Shown: in pieces, positions 43,809 through 52,067 of the stretch
How positions within the stretch are numbered: position 1 is the first letter of the stretch
Layout of the letters: each line of letters begins with the position of its first letter
From: PALSA-1004 sp041483135
GTDB lineage: Bacteria > Pseudomonadota > Gammaproteobacteria > Burkholderiales > SG8-41
Assembly (NCBI GenBank): GCA_041483135.1
Contig: JBGPFE010000002.1
Span: 62,001 to 126,000, forward strand
DNA length: 64,000 bases
Direction: 5' to 3'
Made by a program: the position numbers and the translations under genes
The notes under the pieces: model-generated
Database searches by the model: none
Told to the model about the DNA's origin: nothing
Seen by the model: the letters and a program-made list of their open reading frames with translations, nothing else

Positions 43809-45338
43809 ATGAAGTTTGATGCTAACAGGCCCGGCCTCACGGTCGGCGTGCTCGGCGCCGGCGCCATGGGGCGCGGCATCGTCCAGGTTGCCGCCGCCGG
43901 CGGCATGCAGGTGCTGATGATGGACACGCGCGCCGGAGCCGCGGAAGAAGCGCGCGATTTCATCGCGAAGATGCTGGGCCGCGCGGCCGACAAGGGCAGC
44001 ATGAGCAAAGACGACGCTGCCGCCGCGACACGGCGTATCAAAATCGTCAACGCGCTGGCCGACTTCAAGCCCTGTCACGCCGTGATCGAAGCCGTCGTGG
44101 AAAACCTCGACGTCAAGCGCCAGGTGTTCGGCGAGCTTGAAGCGATCGTCGCGCCCGACTGCATACTCGCGACCAACACTTCATCGCTGTCGGTGACGAC
44201 CATCGCCGCCAGGCTCAAGACGCCGCAGCGCTTCGCCGGCTTTCATTTCTTCAACCCGGTGCCGCTGATGCGGCTCGTTGAAGTCATCTCGGGCCTGCAG
44301 ACCGAAGAGTGGGTATGCGAAGCCCTGGTTGCCATCGGCAAGCGCATGACGCGCGAGCCGGTGCGCTGCACCGATGCGCCGGGGTTCCTCGTCAACCAGG
44401 TGGGCCGCGGCTTCACGCTCGAAGCGGCGCACCTCGTGCACGAAGGCATTTCGACTTTCACCGACGTCGACCGCGTGATGCGCGACGTCGGCGGTTTCCG
44501 CATGGGGCCGTTCGAGCTGATGGAGCTGACCGGGCTCGACGTCACGCAACCCGCATCGGTATTGATCTACAACCAGTTCTTCCAGGAGCCGCGTTACCGT
44601 CCGAATCTGATCATGCAGGCACGCTATGAAGCGGGCGTGCTCGGCCGCAAAACCAAAAAGGGTTTTTACGACTACGACGCCGAGATGAAACCCATCGTGA
44701 CCCCCGAAGCACCAGCGCCGGACGCACGTCCCGACAAAATATGGGTAAGCCCAACCGAACCTGCCGGACACGCGGCGCTCACGGAACTGCTCAAGAAACT
44801 CGGCGCATCGCTCGAAACCGGCGCGAATCCGAGCGCCAAAGCGCTGTGCCTGGTGACGCCGTTCGGCGACGACGCGACAACCTGCGCAGTCGAGCAGGGC
44901 CTCGACCCCAAGCGCACGGTCGCGGTCGATACGCTGTTCCCGCTCGTCAAGCGCCGCACCATCATGGGCACGCCGTTGACCGACATGGCATACCGCGACG
45001 CCGCCCACGGATTGCTCGCAGCCGACGGCGTGCCGGTCACGGTATGCCGCGACAGTCCCGGCTTCATCGCGCAGCGCATCGTCGCGATGATCGTCAACAT
45101 CGGCTGCTCGATCGCGCAAAGCCGCACCGCGGCGCCCGCCGACATCGACAAGGCGGTGACGCTCGGCCTCAATTATCCGAACGGCCCGTTCAAGTTTGCC
45201 GACGTGCTCGGCGTCGCGCGCATCCACCAGGTGCTGTCCGCGATGTACCGCATCTACGGCGATCCGCGCTACCGTTCCAACATCTGGCTCGCGCGCCGCG
45301 CCAGGCTCGGCGTTTCCGCGCTTACCCTCGAGCCCTGA
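43809..45338 (+). CDS. 3-hydroxyacyl-CoA dehydrogenase (PaaH/HbdA type)
   Basis: 509 residues. The NAD-binding site is VGVLGAGAMGRGIVQVAAAGG, followed by the His/Glu catalytic region FAGFHFFNPVPLMRLVEVI and two C-terminal dehydrogenase domains (DAPGFLVNQVGRGFTLEAAH; DSPGFIAQRIVAMIVN), the duplicated layout of PaaH. It oxidises a 3-hydroxyacyl-CoA to the 3-oxo form. A thiolase follows after an inverted repeat. Confidence 0.93.
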   Translation: MKFDANRPGLTVGVLGAGAMGRGIVQVAAAGGMQVLMMDTRAGAAEEARDFIAKMLGRAADKGSMSKDDAAAATRRIKIVNALADFKPCHAVIEAVVENLDVKRQVFGELEAIVAPDCILATNTSSLSVTTIAARLKTPQRFAGFHFFNPVPLMRLVEVISGLQTEEWVCEALVAIGKRMTREPVRCTDAPGFLVNQVGRGFTLEAAHLVHEGISTFTDVDRVMRDVGGFRMGPFELMELTGLDVTQPASVLIYNQFFQEPRYRPNLIMQARYEAGVLGRKTKKGFYDYDAEMKPIVTPEAPAPDARPDKIWVSPTEPAGHAALTELLKKLGASLETGANPSAKALCLVTPFGDDATTCAVEQGLDPKRTVAVDTLFPLVKRRTIMGTPLTDMAYRDAAHGLLAADGVPVTVCRDSPGFIAQRIVAMIVNIGCSIAQSRTAAPADIDKAVTLGLNYPNGPFKFADVLGVARIHQVLSAMYRIYGDPRYRSNIWLARRARLGVSALTLEP

Positions 45339-45345
45339 ACCTTTT

Positions 45346-45454
45346 GCCACAGAGGACACAGAGGTCACGGAGAAAACCAGGAAAATTACCGTGTGAATTC
45401 AAAAACTGTTTAACGCTCTCGCCTTGACTCTGTGTGCTCTGTGATCTCTGTGGC
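45346..45454. repeat. inverted repeat of CCACAGAG/CTCTGTGG type
   Basis: Arms 45346-45372 and 45428-45454 (27 bases each) match at 22 positions. Each arm contains tandem ACAGAG units. The element fills most of the gap between the dehydrogenase and thiolase genes. I recall similar CACAGAGGACACAGAG tracts in many environmental bacterial genomes. Confidence 0.8.
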
Positions 45455-45482
45455 TGCCGGTAATTGAAGAAAGGAATTTAAA

Positions 45483-46685
45483 ATGCTGAACGCCTATATC
45501 TACGAAGGACTGCGCACCCCGTTCGGGCGCTATGCCGGCACGCTTGCCAAGGTCCGCCCCGACGATCTGCTGGCCGGTGCTATAAAGGCCGTGATGGCCA
45601 AGAGCGCATTCAAGCCGGGTCAGCTCGAAGACATCGTCGTCGGCTGCGCCAACCAGGCGGGCGAAGACAGCCGCTGCGTCGCGCGCCATGCCGGCCTTGC
45701 GGCGGGCCTGCCGATCGAAATTCCGGGAACCGTGCTGCAAAGAAATTGCGCGAGCGGACTCGGCGCGCTGGCCCACGCCGCGCATTCAATCACCGCCGGC
45801 GAAGGCGACGTGTTCCTGATCGGCGGCGTCGAGAGCATGAGCCGCGCGCCGTTCGTGTTCGGCAAGAGCGAAAATCCGTTCGGGCGCGACCTGCGCATTT
45901 ACGACAGCACGATCGGGCCGCGTTTCTCCAATCCGAAGCTGACCAAGCAGTTCGGCGACGACCAGATGCCGCAGACCGCCGACAATCTAGCGCGCGAGTA
46001 CGACATCAAGCGCGAGGAAGCCGACAAGTTCGCGCTCGCCTCGCAGCAGAAATACGCGATCGCTAAAGGTGAAGGCTTCTTCAGCGGAGAAATCGCGCCG
46101 GTCGTGCTGCCGCCGACGCGCAAAGGCCCGGTGCCGCCGGTGGCCGACGACGAGCACCCGCGTCCCGGCACGGATTACGACACGCTCGCGAAAATGAAAC
46201 CGCTCTACGAGGGCGGCGTCACTACCGCCGGCAACGCCTCAGGCGTCAACGACGGCGCGATTGCGATGCTCGTCGCCAGTCTCAAGGCCGGCGAGAAAGC
46301 GGGCTCGAAGCCGATCGCGCGCGTGATCGCGACTGCATCTGCCGGCGTGCCGCCGCGCATCATGGGCATCGGCCCGGTTGCGGCGTCGAAGAAAGCGCTC
46401 GAGCGCGCGGGGCTTACGATCAAGGACATGGACATCATCGAGATCAACGAGGCGTTCGCGGTGCAGGTGCTCTCATGCCTGAAGGGCCTCGGCGTCGCAT
46501 TCGACGACAAGCGCGTGAACCCCAACGGCGGAGCAATTGCGGTGGGCCATCCGCTCGGCGCCTCCGGCGCACGGCTCGCGCTGACTGCGGCGCGTCAATT
46601 GCAGCGCAGCGGCGGCCGCTACGCGCTGGTGTCGCTGTGCATCGGCGGCGGGCAGGGGATGGCGGCGATACTCGAAAAAGTTTGA
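45483..46685 (+). CDS. acetyl-CoA C-acyltransferase (thiolase)
   Basis: 400 residues. Nucleophile Cys89 (LQRNCASGLGA), His356 (GHPLGASGAR) and Cys386 (SLCIGGGQG) form the thiolase active site. N-terminal GLRTPFGRYAGTLAKVRPDD resembles the PcaF/PaaJ (3-oxoadipyl-CoA) group. It would cleave the 3-oxoacyl-CoA made by the upstream dehydrogenase. GAAGAAAGGAATTTAAA precedes ATG 45483. Confidence 0.94.
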   Translation: MLNAYIYEGLRTPFGRYAGTLAKVRPDDLLAGAIKAVMAKSAFKPGQLEDIVVGCANQAGEDSRCVARHAGLAAGLPIEIPGTVLQRNCASGLGALAHAAHSITAGEGDVFLIGGVESMSRAPFVFGKSENPFGRDLRIYDSTIGPRFSNPKLTKQFGDDQMPQTADNLAREYDIKREEADKFALASQQKYAIAKGEGFFSGEIAPVVLPPTRKGPVPPVADDEHPRPGTDYDTLAKMKPLYEGGVTTAGNASGVNDGAIAMLVASLKAGEKAGSKPIARVIATASAGVPPRIMGIGPVAASKKALERAGLTIKDMDIIEINEAFAVQVLSCLKGLGVAFDDKRVNPNGGAIAVGHPLGASGARLALTAARQLQRSGGRYALVSLCIGGGQGMAAILEKV

Positions 46686-46751
46686 TCGTTTCGACGCCGG
46701 GCAGGTCAAAACAGCGCGGGCGCATCAAGCTGATTCTGCCTGCCTTAAAAA

Positions 46752-46784
46752 CCCTTATCGTTTGATAAGGGAAAGTGGTAGAAT
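46752..46784 (+). promoter_or_regulatory. palindromic operator and -10 of the HTH/AbiEii pair
   Basis: CCCTTATC (46752-46759) and GATAAGGG (46764-46771) form a perfect 8-bp inverted repeat with a 4-base spacer. TAGAAT at 46779-46784 follows and the ATG is only 6 bases further on, so transcription could begin at or next to the start codon. Read on the minus strand the hairpin is followed by TTTTTAA and could also act as a terminator, but no minus-strand gene leads into it. Confidence 0.55.
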
Positions 46785-46790
46785 ACGGCC

Positions 46791-47276
46791 ATGGCCCGTG
46801 ATGCCGCCGCCGGATTGATTTCGGTTTCCCAGCTGGCAGCGCGCGAGGGGGTTTCCCGCGCGCGCGCGCTGCAATGGATTGCGTCGGGACGGATCGCGGG
46901 CGCCCGCCGGGTCGGACACCATTGGGCCATTCCCGTCGACGCTTCGATCATCCGCCGCGCCCCCGGCCGGCCGCGAGCACAGGCACGGCCGGCCGCTGAC
47001 CGGCTGCTGCGCGAGATGGCGCGAAAATACCTGTGGTGGCTTAAGCCGGGCGAGGCGGCACATCCGGACGCGGCGATCGTGCAGGTGATGGAACTTGGCG
47101 ATTACAGCGACGCGCTGCGACTCGAAGCCGCACTCGGGCGGATAAAGCTGGCGAGCGCATTGCGACGCGCCGCTCCGGGGCGGCTCTCGCCGCGTTCCTG
47201 GGCTTACTGGCATTACCGCCTGGGCCTCGCCGAACCGGGGTGCGTCCCCAGGCCGCCACGGCGCAGCTACACTTGA
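46791..47276 (+). CDS. HTH antitoxin-like protein paired with AbiEii-type nucleotidyltransferase
   Basis: 161 residues. The N-terminal HTH reads ISVSQLAAREGVSRARALQW with a short wing (GRIAGARRVGHHWAIP), excisionase/MerR-like. The C-terminal part (AIVQVMELGDYSDALRLEAA, SPRSWAYWHYRLGL) is of a kind I recall upstream of AbiEii nucleotidyltransferases. It would bind its own promoter, where a perfect inverted repeat is seen. The toxin gene overlaps its 3' end. Family function is inferred from context. Confidence 0.7.
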   Translation: MARDAAAGLISVSQLAAREGVSRARALQWIASGRIAGARRVGHHWAIPVDASIIRRAPGRPRAQARPAADRLLREMARKYLWWLKPGEAAHPDAAIVQVMELGDYSDALRLEAALGRIKLASALRRAAPGRLSPRSWAYWHYRLGLAEPGCVPRPPRRSYT

Positions 47277-47959
47277 TCGCGACGCTCGTCCCGAAGTTCG
47301 CAAGACTGCCACCGGCGCAACGGCGGCTGTGGCCGCAATTGCGGCCGAGCGTGGCGCTCGGCTTGGTGCTTTACGGCGGCACCGCGGTGTCGCTGCATCT
47401 TGGACATCGCCGCTCGGTGGACTTCGACTTCTTCCACGACCGTCCACTCGACAAAGCGGCTATCCGCGCGGCGTTCCCGTTCATGACTGCTGCGCGCACG
47501 CTCCAGGAATCTCCGGATACGCTCGTAGTACTGGCGGCGGCGGGACGCGCAGCGGTAAAGGTGTCGTTCTTCGGCAGGCTGCGATTCGGCCGGGCGGGTG
47601 ATCCGCTGCTCACGCGTGACGGCGTGCTCGAAGTGGCCTCGCTAGAAGACCTGCTCGCGCACAAGCTGAAGGTCATCCTGCAGCGCGCGGAAAGTCGGGA
47701 TTACCGGGACATTGCAGCGCTGCTACGCGCGGGCGTGCCGCTCGAGCGCGGGCTCGCCGCGGCGCGGCTCATCTTCGGCGGCGCATTCCAGCCCGCGGAA
47801 AGCCTCAAGGCGCTCGCCTATTTCAAGGACGGCGACCTCGCACGCGTGCCGCGCACGGACCGGTTGCGCTTGATCGAGGCGGCGCGCTCCGCCGGCAAAT
47901 TGCCGCGTATCGCGCTGCGCTCGAAGTCGCTTGCGATCCCGATCGGAAAACGCGCCTGA
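47240..47959 (+). CDS. AbiEii/AbiGii-type nucleotidyltransferase (toxin-like)
   Basis: 239 residues from GTG 47240; TTG 47273, overlapping the antitoxin stop as TTGA, is another possible start. LVLYGGTAVSLHLGHRRSVD followed by FDFF is the nucleotidyltransferase core of the AbiEii family (GGTA, then DxD with Asp61 and Asp63). VASLEDLLAHKLKVILQRAE and RDYRDIAALL are also family-like. Such proteins act in type IV toxin-antitoxin and phage-abortive systems. Its HTH partner is directly upstream. Confidence 0.82.
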   Translation: MRPQAATAQLHLIATLVPKFARLPPAQRRLWPQLRPSVALGLVLYGGTAVSLHLGHRRSVDFDFFHDRPLDKAAIRAAFPFMTAARTLQESPDTLVVLAAAGRAAVKVSFFGRLRFGRAGDPLLTRDGVLEVASLEDLLAHKLKVILQRAESRDYRDIAALLRAGVPLERGLAAARLIFGGAFQPAESLKALAYFKDGDLARVPRTDRLRLIEAARSAGKLPRIALRSKSLAIPIGKRA

Positions 47960-47973
47960 CCTGTAGCGCAGCT

Positions 47974-48052
47974 TCGTCACCCCGGCGTACGCCGGCGTCC
48001 AGACCGTTGCGTACTGCGTAGCCCTGGATTCCGGCTTCCGCCGGAATGACGA
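47974..48052. repeat. inverted repeat of the TCGTCACCCC.../...GGAATGACGA type
   Basis: Arms 47974-48002 and 48024-48052 (29 bases each) match at 23 positions. The outer ends (CGTCA...CCAG and CTGGA...TGACG) resemble the widespread proteobacterial dispersed repeat that occurs as mobile hairpins. The rest of 47960-48288 holds no gene that I can support. Confidence 0.8.
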
Positions 48053-48288
48053 GCGGGGGTTTTCGCCGGAAGAATGAATTAATGAATGAATCAGGGCCAA
48101 TGTAATTTTATCGCGGCCGCCCCGCAAATCAGGCACGACCCTGGTTATTCGGCTTTGATCGCCTCCCGCTGAGTCGATTTTTTTGCTGTGCCGATACTTA
48201 CCCCGCAACGTTGACAGGCAAAGTTATGAAGCAAAGTGATAGACGAATATGCTTGCAATTCTGATGGCGAAGACCATTATTCTGGGCA

Positions 48289-48621
48289 ATGAAGAAGATA
48301 TTTTCCGATCTTCGAGAGATCATCAGACTCGAGCGGCGTTATTTACCGTTAATCGACACGCTCGTGGATCGCAATATTTGCGCGCAGATTGGTTATCACG
48401 AGGCCATAAAAGACAAACCGCTGACGCTGAAGCTTCTTTGCCTGCTCGATATCGGCCCGATCGCAACGGTTCAACGCCACCTCGTCAGGCTCGTCGCGAT
48501 AGGTGTAGTCGTCAAGCGGCGCCATCGTGGGGATCGCCGTTCGTTTACGCTCCACCTGAGTGCCAATACCAAACGGGAATATCAGCGTTATGCGGCAGCA
48601 CTTGCTGCCAGAAACCGGTAA
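48289..48621 (+). CDS. winged-helix DNA-binding protein, unknown
   Basis: 110 residues starting MKKIFSDLREIIRLERRYLP. The middle and C-terminal parts (KDKPLTLKLLCLLDIGPIAT, VQRHLVRLVAIGVVVKRRHR) read as a MarR-like winged helix: helix, turn with VQRHLVRL as recognition helix, then a basic wing ending RSFTLHLS. Codon use is less GC-rich than in the neighbours, which hints at recent acquisition. Possibly a stand-alone regulator; no target is evident. The binding site before ATG 48289 is poor. Confidence 0.6.
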   Translation: MKKIFSDLREIIRLERRYLPLIDTLVDRNICAQIGYHEAIKDKPLTLKLLCLLDIGPIATVQRHLVRLVAIGVVVKRRHRGDRRSFTLHLSANTKREYQRYAAALAARNR

Positions 48622-48828
48622 CGGCCGGGGCAGGTGGGCAGGGCACGCCCGCAAAATCAAAAACTCGTGTCAGGCAAGCAGCACATCTGCACTTCGCAGA
48701 TAGACGCAATCCCTTATCCGATACACGCAGGCGATGCACATCCGCCCTTGGCGTGAACAACCGCCGGTGGCCGAAATGCGACGCCCGAATTCAAACTAAG
48801 ACACTATCCTCGCGGCGCGGTCGACATG
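48622..48828. other. non-coding stretch before a terminator
   Basis: I see no supported gene here. The stretch ends in a strong plus-strand terminator, so it may be the 3' untranslated region of the winged-helix gene or a small RNA. Confidence 0.4.
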
Positions 48829-48867
48829 AGGCCGGCAGCATTTGATGCTGCCGGCCTTTTTCTTTTC
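48829..48867 (+). terminator. rho-independent terminator
   Basis: A 12-bp perfect stem (48829-48840 with 48846-48857), 5-base loop TTTGA, then a T-rich run (TTTTTCTTTT). Confidence 0.92.
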
Positions 48868-49037
48868 CTGGCCAAGCGATAAACGGTACGCGGCATGCAC
48901 GTGCTGGTGCCACTTTATGTGCGGATCGGCCTTGCCACCCTCAGATAAGCCAAACCACGCGCCTGATGGGCAATCGTTACGCACTCTAGTAATAACACAT
49001 GGATATCATGATGATGGATAACTCCTGCAGGTCTGAC
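48868..49037. other. non-coding DNA upstream of the chemosensory operon
   Basis: No gene, RNA or clear repeat seen. Base composition is more AT-rich toward 48990-49100. Confidence 0.4.
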
Positions 49038-49086
49038 TTGGCGAAATATCGCCAATAAAACTATTCCTGTCAGGTATTTCCTGACA
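49038..49086 (+). promoter_or_regulatory. two short palindromes in the upstream region of the chemosensory operon
   Basis: TTGGCGA (49038-49044)/TCGCCAA (49049-49055) and TGTCAGG (49068-49074)/CCTGACA (49080-49086) are both perfect 7-bp inverted repeats with 4- and 5-base spacers, about 30 bases apart. The second contains CTGACA, close to a -35 hexamer. They could be operator half-site pairs. Confidence 0.45.
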
Positions 49087-49137
49087 TACGCGCTAGGTTA
49101 TAGCGTCTATAGTACTTACTTGGAGGAGGAAGCCGGA

Positions 49138-49190
49138 GCCGAAATCGAGACTTCGGCATAACGAGAGCACACACCAAATAGGAGGTGTGC
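49138..49190 (+). promoter_or_regulatory. leader hairpins including one that hides a Shine-Dalgarno
   Basis: GCCGAA (49138-49143) pairs with TTCGGC (49152-49157). GCACAC (49167-49172) pairs with GTGTGC (49185-49190), and the loop carries GGAGG (49181-49185) of the following start. Stems are only 6 bp. Confidence 0.4.
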
Positions 49191-49191
49191 C

Positions 49192-49458
49192 ATGTACGCA
49201 CTGGTTTTTCGCGATTGCACGTATTCCCGCACCCCTGGTGGAGGTGGTACTCAGCGCAACGCACCAGCCCTCCAATTACTTCCTCTCCGCATCAGGCGGC
49301 CCACCGGGAACCCGCCGCGTCCGTATCGCCCCGTCTCCCACAGCATCACCCCTCAAGCTATCCGTTACGGCCAAGCCCGGCCTGCGGATGATTTCGATGT
49401 TCCGGCGACGCTCGCGTCCTGCATCGCACGAATCTTTGCACACGGCAATCTCTCATGA
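49192..49458 (+). CDS. possible 88-residue protein, unknown
   Basis: ATG 49192 has a near-ideal AGGAGG six bases upstream, and the frame stays open for 88 codons, ending 39 bases before cheW. The composition is rich in Pro, Arg and Ser with no recognisable fold, and another frame of the same stretch is also open, so the protein is doubtful. Its value is the strong binding site inside a hairpin; it may be a leader peptide or may mark an RNA. Confidence 0.3.
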   Translation: MYALVFRDCTYSRTPGGGGTQRNAPALQLLPLRIRRPTGNPPRPYRPVSHSITPQAIRYGQARPADDFDVPATLASCIARIFAHGNLS

Positions 49459-49497
49459 CCGATGCGATCGGCTCAGCAATGAGACGCAGGTTTTGAA

Positions 49498-49965
49498 ATG
49501 AGCGAACTTATACAACTCGTTGTTTTTCGCATGGACGAACAGCGCTACGCACTGCCGCTCGCCGCAGTCACGCGCATCATCCGCGCCGTGGAAGTGACTC
49601 CTTTGCCGGGCGCGCCGCCCGTTGTGCTCGGAGTGATCAACATGGGGGGCGATGTTCTCCCTGTGCTTAATATGCGGCGACGGTTCCGCTTGCCGGAGCA
49701 GGAGATCAGCCCCGCTGACCAGTTTCTGCTCGCGCAAACAGCTCGGCGCGCTGTGGCCCTGGCGGTCAATGAAGCCGAGGGGGTGATCGAACGCCAACAA
49801 AGCGAGATCATCGGTTCGGCTCAGATCGTGCCCGGCCTTGAACAATTCCAAGGCGTGCTCAAACTCGATGATGGCCTGGTTTTAATTCACGACCTTGAAA
49901 AGTTTCTCGTCTTGGACGAGGCGCGCGCGCTGGACAAAGCGATGAGTCAGGATAAGTCATGTTGA
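49498..49965 (+). CDS. CheW-like coupling protein (WspB-type position)
   Basis: 155-residue CheW domain protein. VVFRMDEQRYALPLAAVTRI, the hinge LPGAPPVVLGVINMGGDVLPV and LNMRRRFRLPEQE are typical. It links the receptor to the CheA kinase at the array. First gene of a Wsp-like operon; it overlaps the methyltransferase gene by 7 bases. No flagellar or motility genes are near. Confidence 0.9.
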   Translation: MSELIQLVVFRMDEQRYALPLAAVTRIIRAVEVTPLPGAPPVVLGVINMGGDVLPVLNMRRRFRLPEQEISPADQFLLAQTARRAVALAVNEAEGVIERQQSEIIGSAQIVPGLEQFQGVLKLDDGLVLIHDLEKFLVLDEARALDKAMSQDKSC

Positions 49966-51482
49966 ATCAAGTCCCGGACGCGCAGTGGTCGCAATTAAGC
50001 GAATTCGTCGCCGCGACGATGGGGCTGCATTTCCCGCGCGAGCGCCGGGCTGATTTGCAGCGCGGCTTGGCAGGGGCCGCGCGCGAATTCGGTTTCGACG
50101 ATGCCGCGGCATGCGCTGACTGGCTGATGTCGGCGCCGCCGACCAAAGCGCAGATCGAGGTCCTGGCGAGTCATCTCACGGTCGGCGAAACCTACTTTTT
50201 CCGAGAGAAGAAAACTTTCGACGTACTCGCCAACAGCATTCTGCCCGAGTTGGTCCGCTCCCGGAGGGGGCGCGAGCAACGGTTGCGCTTTTGGAGTGCT
50301 GCCTGCTGCACAGGAGAAGAACCCTTTTCGCTGGCGATGCTTGTGCATCAATCCATTCCCGATCTCGCGAACTGGCACGTCACAATCCTGGCGACAGACA
50401 TCAACGCACGGTTTCTGCACAAAGCCGCCGCCGGATCGTACGGGGAATGGTCGTTCCGCGATACCCCCGCCTCTCTCAAAGAACGCTACTTCAACCGCAC
50501 GGCGGATGGCCGCTACTCGATCATCCCAGAGATCAAGAAGCTGGTGAACTTCGCGCACCTGAACCTGGCGGACGACGTCTATCCGTCGCTGACGACCGAC
50601 ACCAATGCGATGGATGTGATCTTCTGTCGCAACGTGCTGATGTACTTCGCGCCGCCCCAGCTCAGCAGGGTGATCGGCAAACTCCACCATGCGCTGGTCG
50701 AGGGCGGCTGGCTAGTGGTCAGCCCCAGCGAAGCGTCACAGGCGTTGTTCCCCCAGTTCGTCACGGTGAACCTCTCCGGCGCGATCTTCTATCAAAAGAG
50801 CGACGCGAAACTGCGGACGCAGCAACCACCGATGCCGACGCCGCTCAGCGAAACGACCGCGTTTGTCGCGCCCGCCATCGAGACACCTGCGCCGTGGGCG
50901 CCGCCGATGCCGGCCGACCTGGCGGCGCAACTGTTACCTGCGCTATCGCCGGAAGAGCCGGCACCTGACGAATTCTCGCCCGTACCCTATGCTGTCGCGG
51001 AATCGCTCTACCAGCAAGGACGCTATACGGAGGCGGCTGACACGCTGCTGGGCTCGTTTGCCGAAAACAGCCGCGTGGAACCTGCGTTATTTTCCCTGCT
51101 GGCGCGCGCGCTGGCCAATCAAGGCAAACTGGCCGACGCGCTGACGTGGTGCGACCGCTGGATCGCCGCCGACAAACTGGATTCCACTGGGCACTACCTG
51201 CGCGCGGTCGTTCTGCTGGAACGGGGCGATCTCGATCACGCGCGTGCCTCCCTCCAACGAGCGATCTATCTCCACCCCGAACTCGTGCTGGCGCATTTTG
51301 CCTTGGGTAACCTCGCACGCGGCCGCGGCAAGAACGTCGAGGCGGACAAGCATTTCGCCAACGCACTGCGTCTGTTGCGCGGCCGTCAGCTGGATGATCT
51401 TCTGCCCGAATCGGACGGCCTCACCGCGGGCCGGCTCATTGAAATCATCACTGCCATGACCGCCATCGAGAACGCGCCATGA
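49959..51482 (+). CDS. CheR methyltransferase with C-terminal TPR repeats (WspC-type)
   Basis: 507 residues. The CheR domain (about 1-270) has an N-terminal helical part, LTVGETYFFREKKTFDVLAN, the SAM-binding FWSAACCTGEEPFSLAM and IFCRNVLMYFAPPQ. After a Pro-rich linker (about 280-330), TPR-like helices fill about 340-470 (VAESLYQQGRYTEAADTLLG; HFALGNLARGRGKNVEADKH). CheR-TPR fusions methylate receptors of alternative-function systems such as WspC. It overlaps both CheW genes. Confidence 0.92.
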   Translation: MLNQVPDAQWSQLSEFVAATMGLHFPRERRADLQRGLAGAAREFGFDDAAACADWLMSAPPTKAQIEVLASHLTVGETYFFREKKTFDVLANSILPELVRSRRGREQRLRFWSAACCTGEEPFSLAMLVHQSIPDLANWHVTILATDINARFLHKAAAGSYGEWSFRDTPASLKERYFNRTADGRYSIIPEIKKLVNFAHLNLADDVYPSLTTDTNAMDVIFCRNVLMYFAPPQLSRVIGKLHHALVEGGWLVVSPSEASQALFPQFVTVNLSGAIFYQKSDAKLRTQQPPMPTPLSETTAFVAPAIETPAPWAPPMPADLAAQLLPALSPEEPAPDEFSPVPYAVAESLYQQGRYTEAADTLLGSFAENSRVEPALFSLLARALANQGKLADALTWCDRWIAADKLDSTGHYLRAVVLLERGDLDHARASLQRAIYLHPELVLAHFALGNLARGRGKNVEADKHFANALRLLRGRQLDDLLPESDGLTAGRLIEIITAMTAIENAP

Positions 51483-52039
51483 AGAACGATACGAACGTCT
51501 CCTCTGCTCCTGCTTCCAAGTCTGACGCCAGACAAATCTTGCGCGCTCGCGCGCGAGCGCTGGCCCGCCCGCCGCAACGTACTGCGGCCGCGGAAGTGAC
51601 GCTCGAGGTGCTGGAGTTCCGCTTGGCCCAGGAACGCTATGCGCTGGAGACCCGGTATGTGCAGGAAGTCTATCCACTGAAGAACCTGACACCGCTGCCC
51701 TGCACCCCGCCGTTTGTGCTCGGGATCATCAATGTGCGCGGCCGCATCGTGCCGGTATTGGACGTCAAAAAGTTTTTCGACCTGACGGAGCAGGGATTGA
51801 CCGACCTGCACCGCATCATCCTCATCCGCGGCAACCATCTCGAACTCGGCCTGCTGGCGGATGTCATCGTGGGTGTGCGGACCATTGCCGTGGACAATCT
51901 GCAGCCCTCGCTGCCGACCCTCACCGGCATCCGCAGCGAATACCTGAAAGGCGTGACGACCGAACGCCTCGTGGTGCTCGACCTGGCCCGCATCCTGGCG
52001 GACCCGAAAATCATCGTGCACGAGGAAGTGGAAAATTGA
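51479..52039 (+). CDS. second CheW-like coupling protein (WspD-type)
   Basis: 186 residues. An N-terminal basic extension of about 40 residues precedes the CheW domain (LEFRLAQERYALETRYVQEV, LPCTPPFVLGIINVRGRIVP, VLDVKKFFDL). Two CheW proteins around a CheR-TPR gene match wspB-C-D order. Start ATG 51479 overlaps the previous stop by ATGA. Confidence 0.9.
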   Translation: MKNDTNVSSAPASKSDARQILRARARALARPPQRTAAAEVTLEVLEFRLAQERYALETRYVQEVYPLKNLTPLPCTPPFVLGIINVRGRIVPVLDVKKFFDLTEQGLTDLHRIILIRGNHLELGLLADVIVGVRTIAVDNLQPSLPTLTGIRSEYLKGVTTERLVVLDLARILADPKIIVHEEVEN

Positions 52040-52067
52040 ACACAAACAACCAACGGAGACCTGCATC

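Noticed and set aside
48249..48845. 198-codon plus frame overlapping the winged-helix gene
   Set aside because: It is Arg/Ser/Pro-rich without structure and covers the better-supported 110-codon frame and the terminator.
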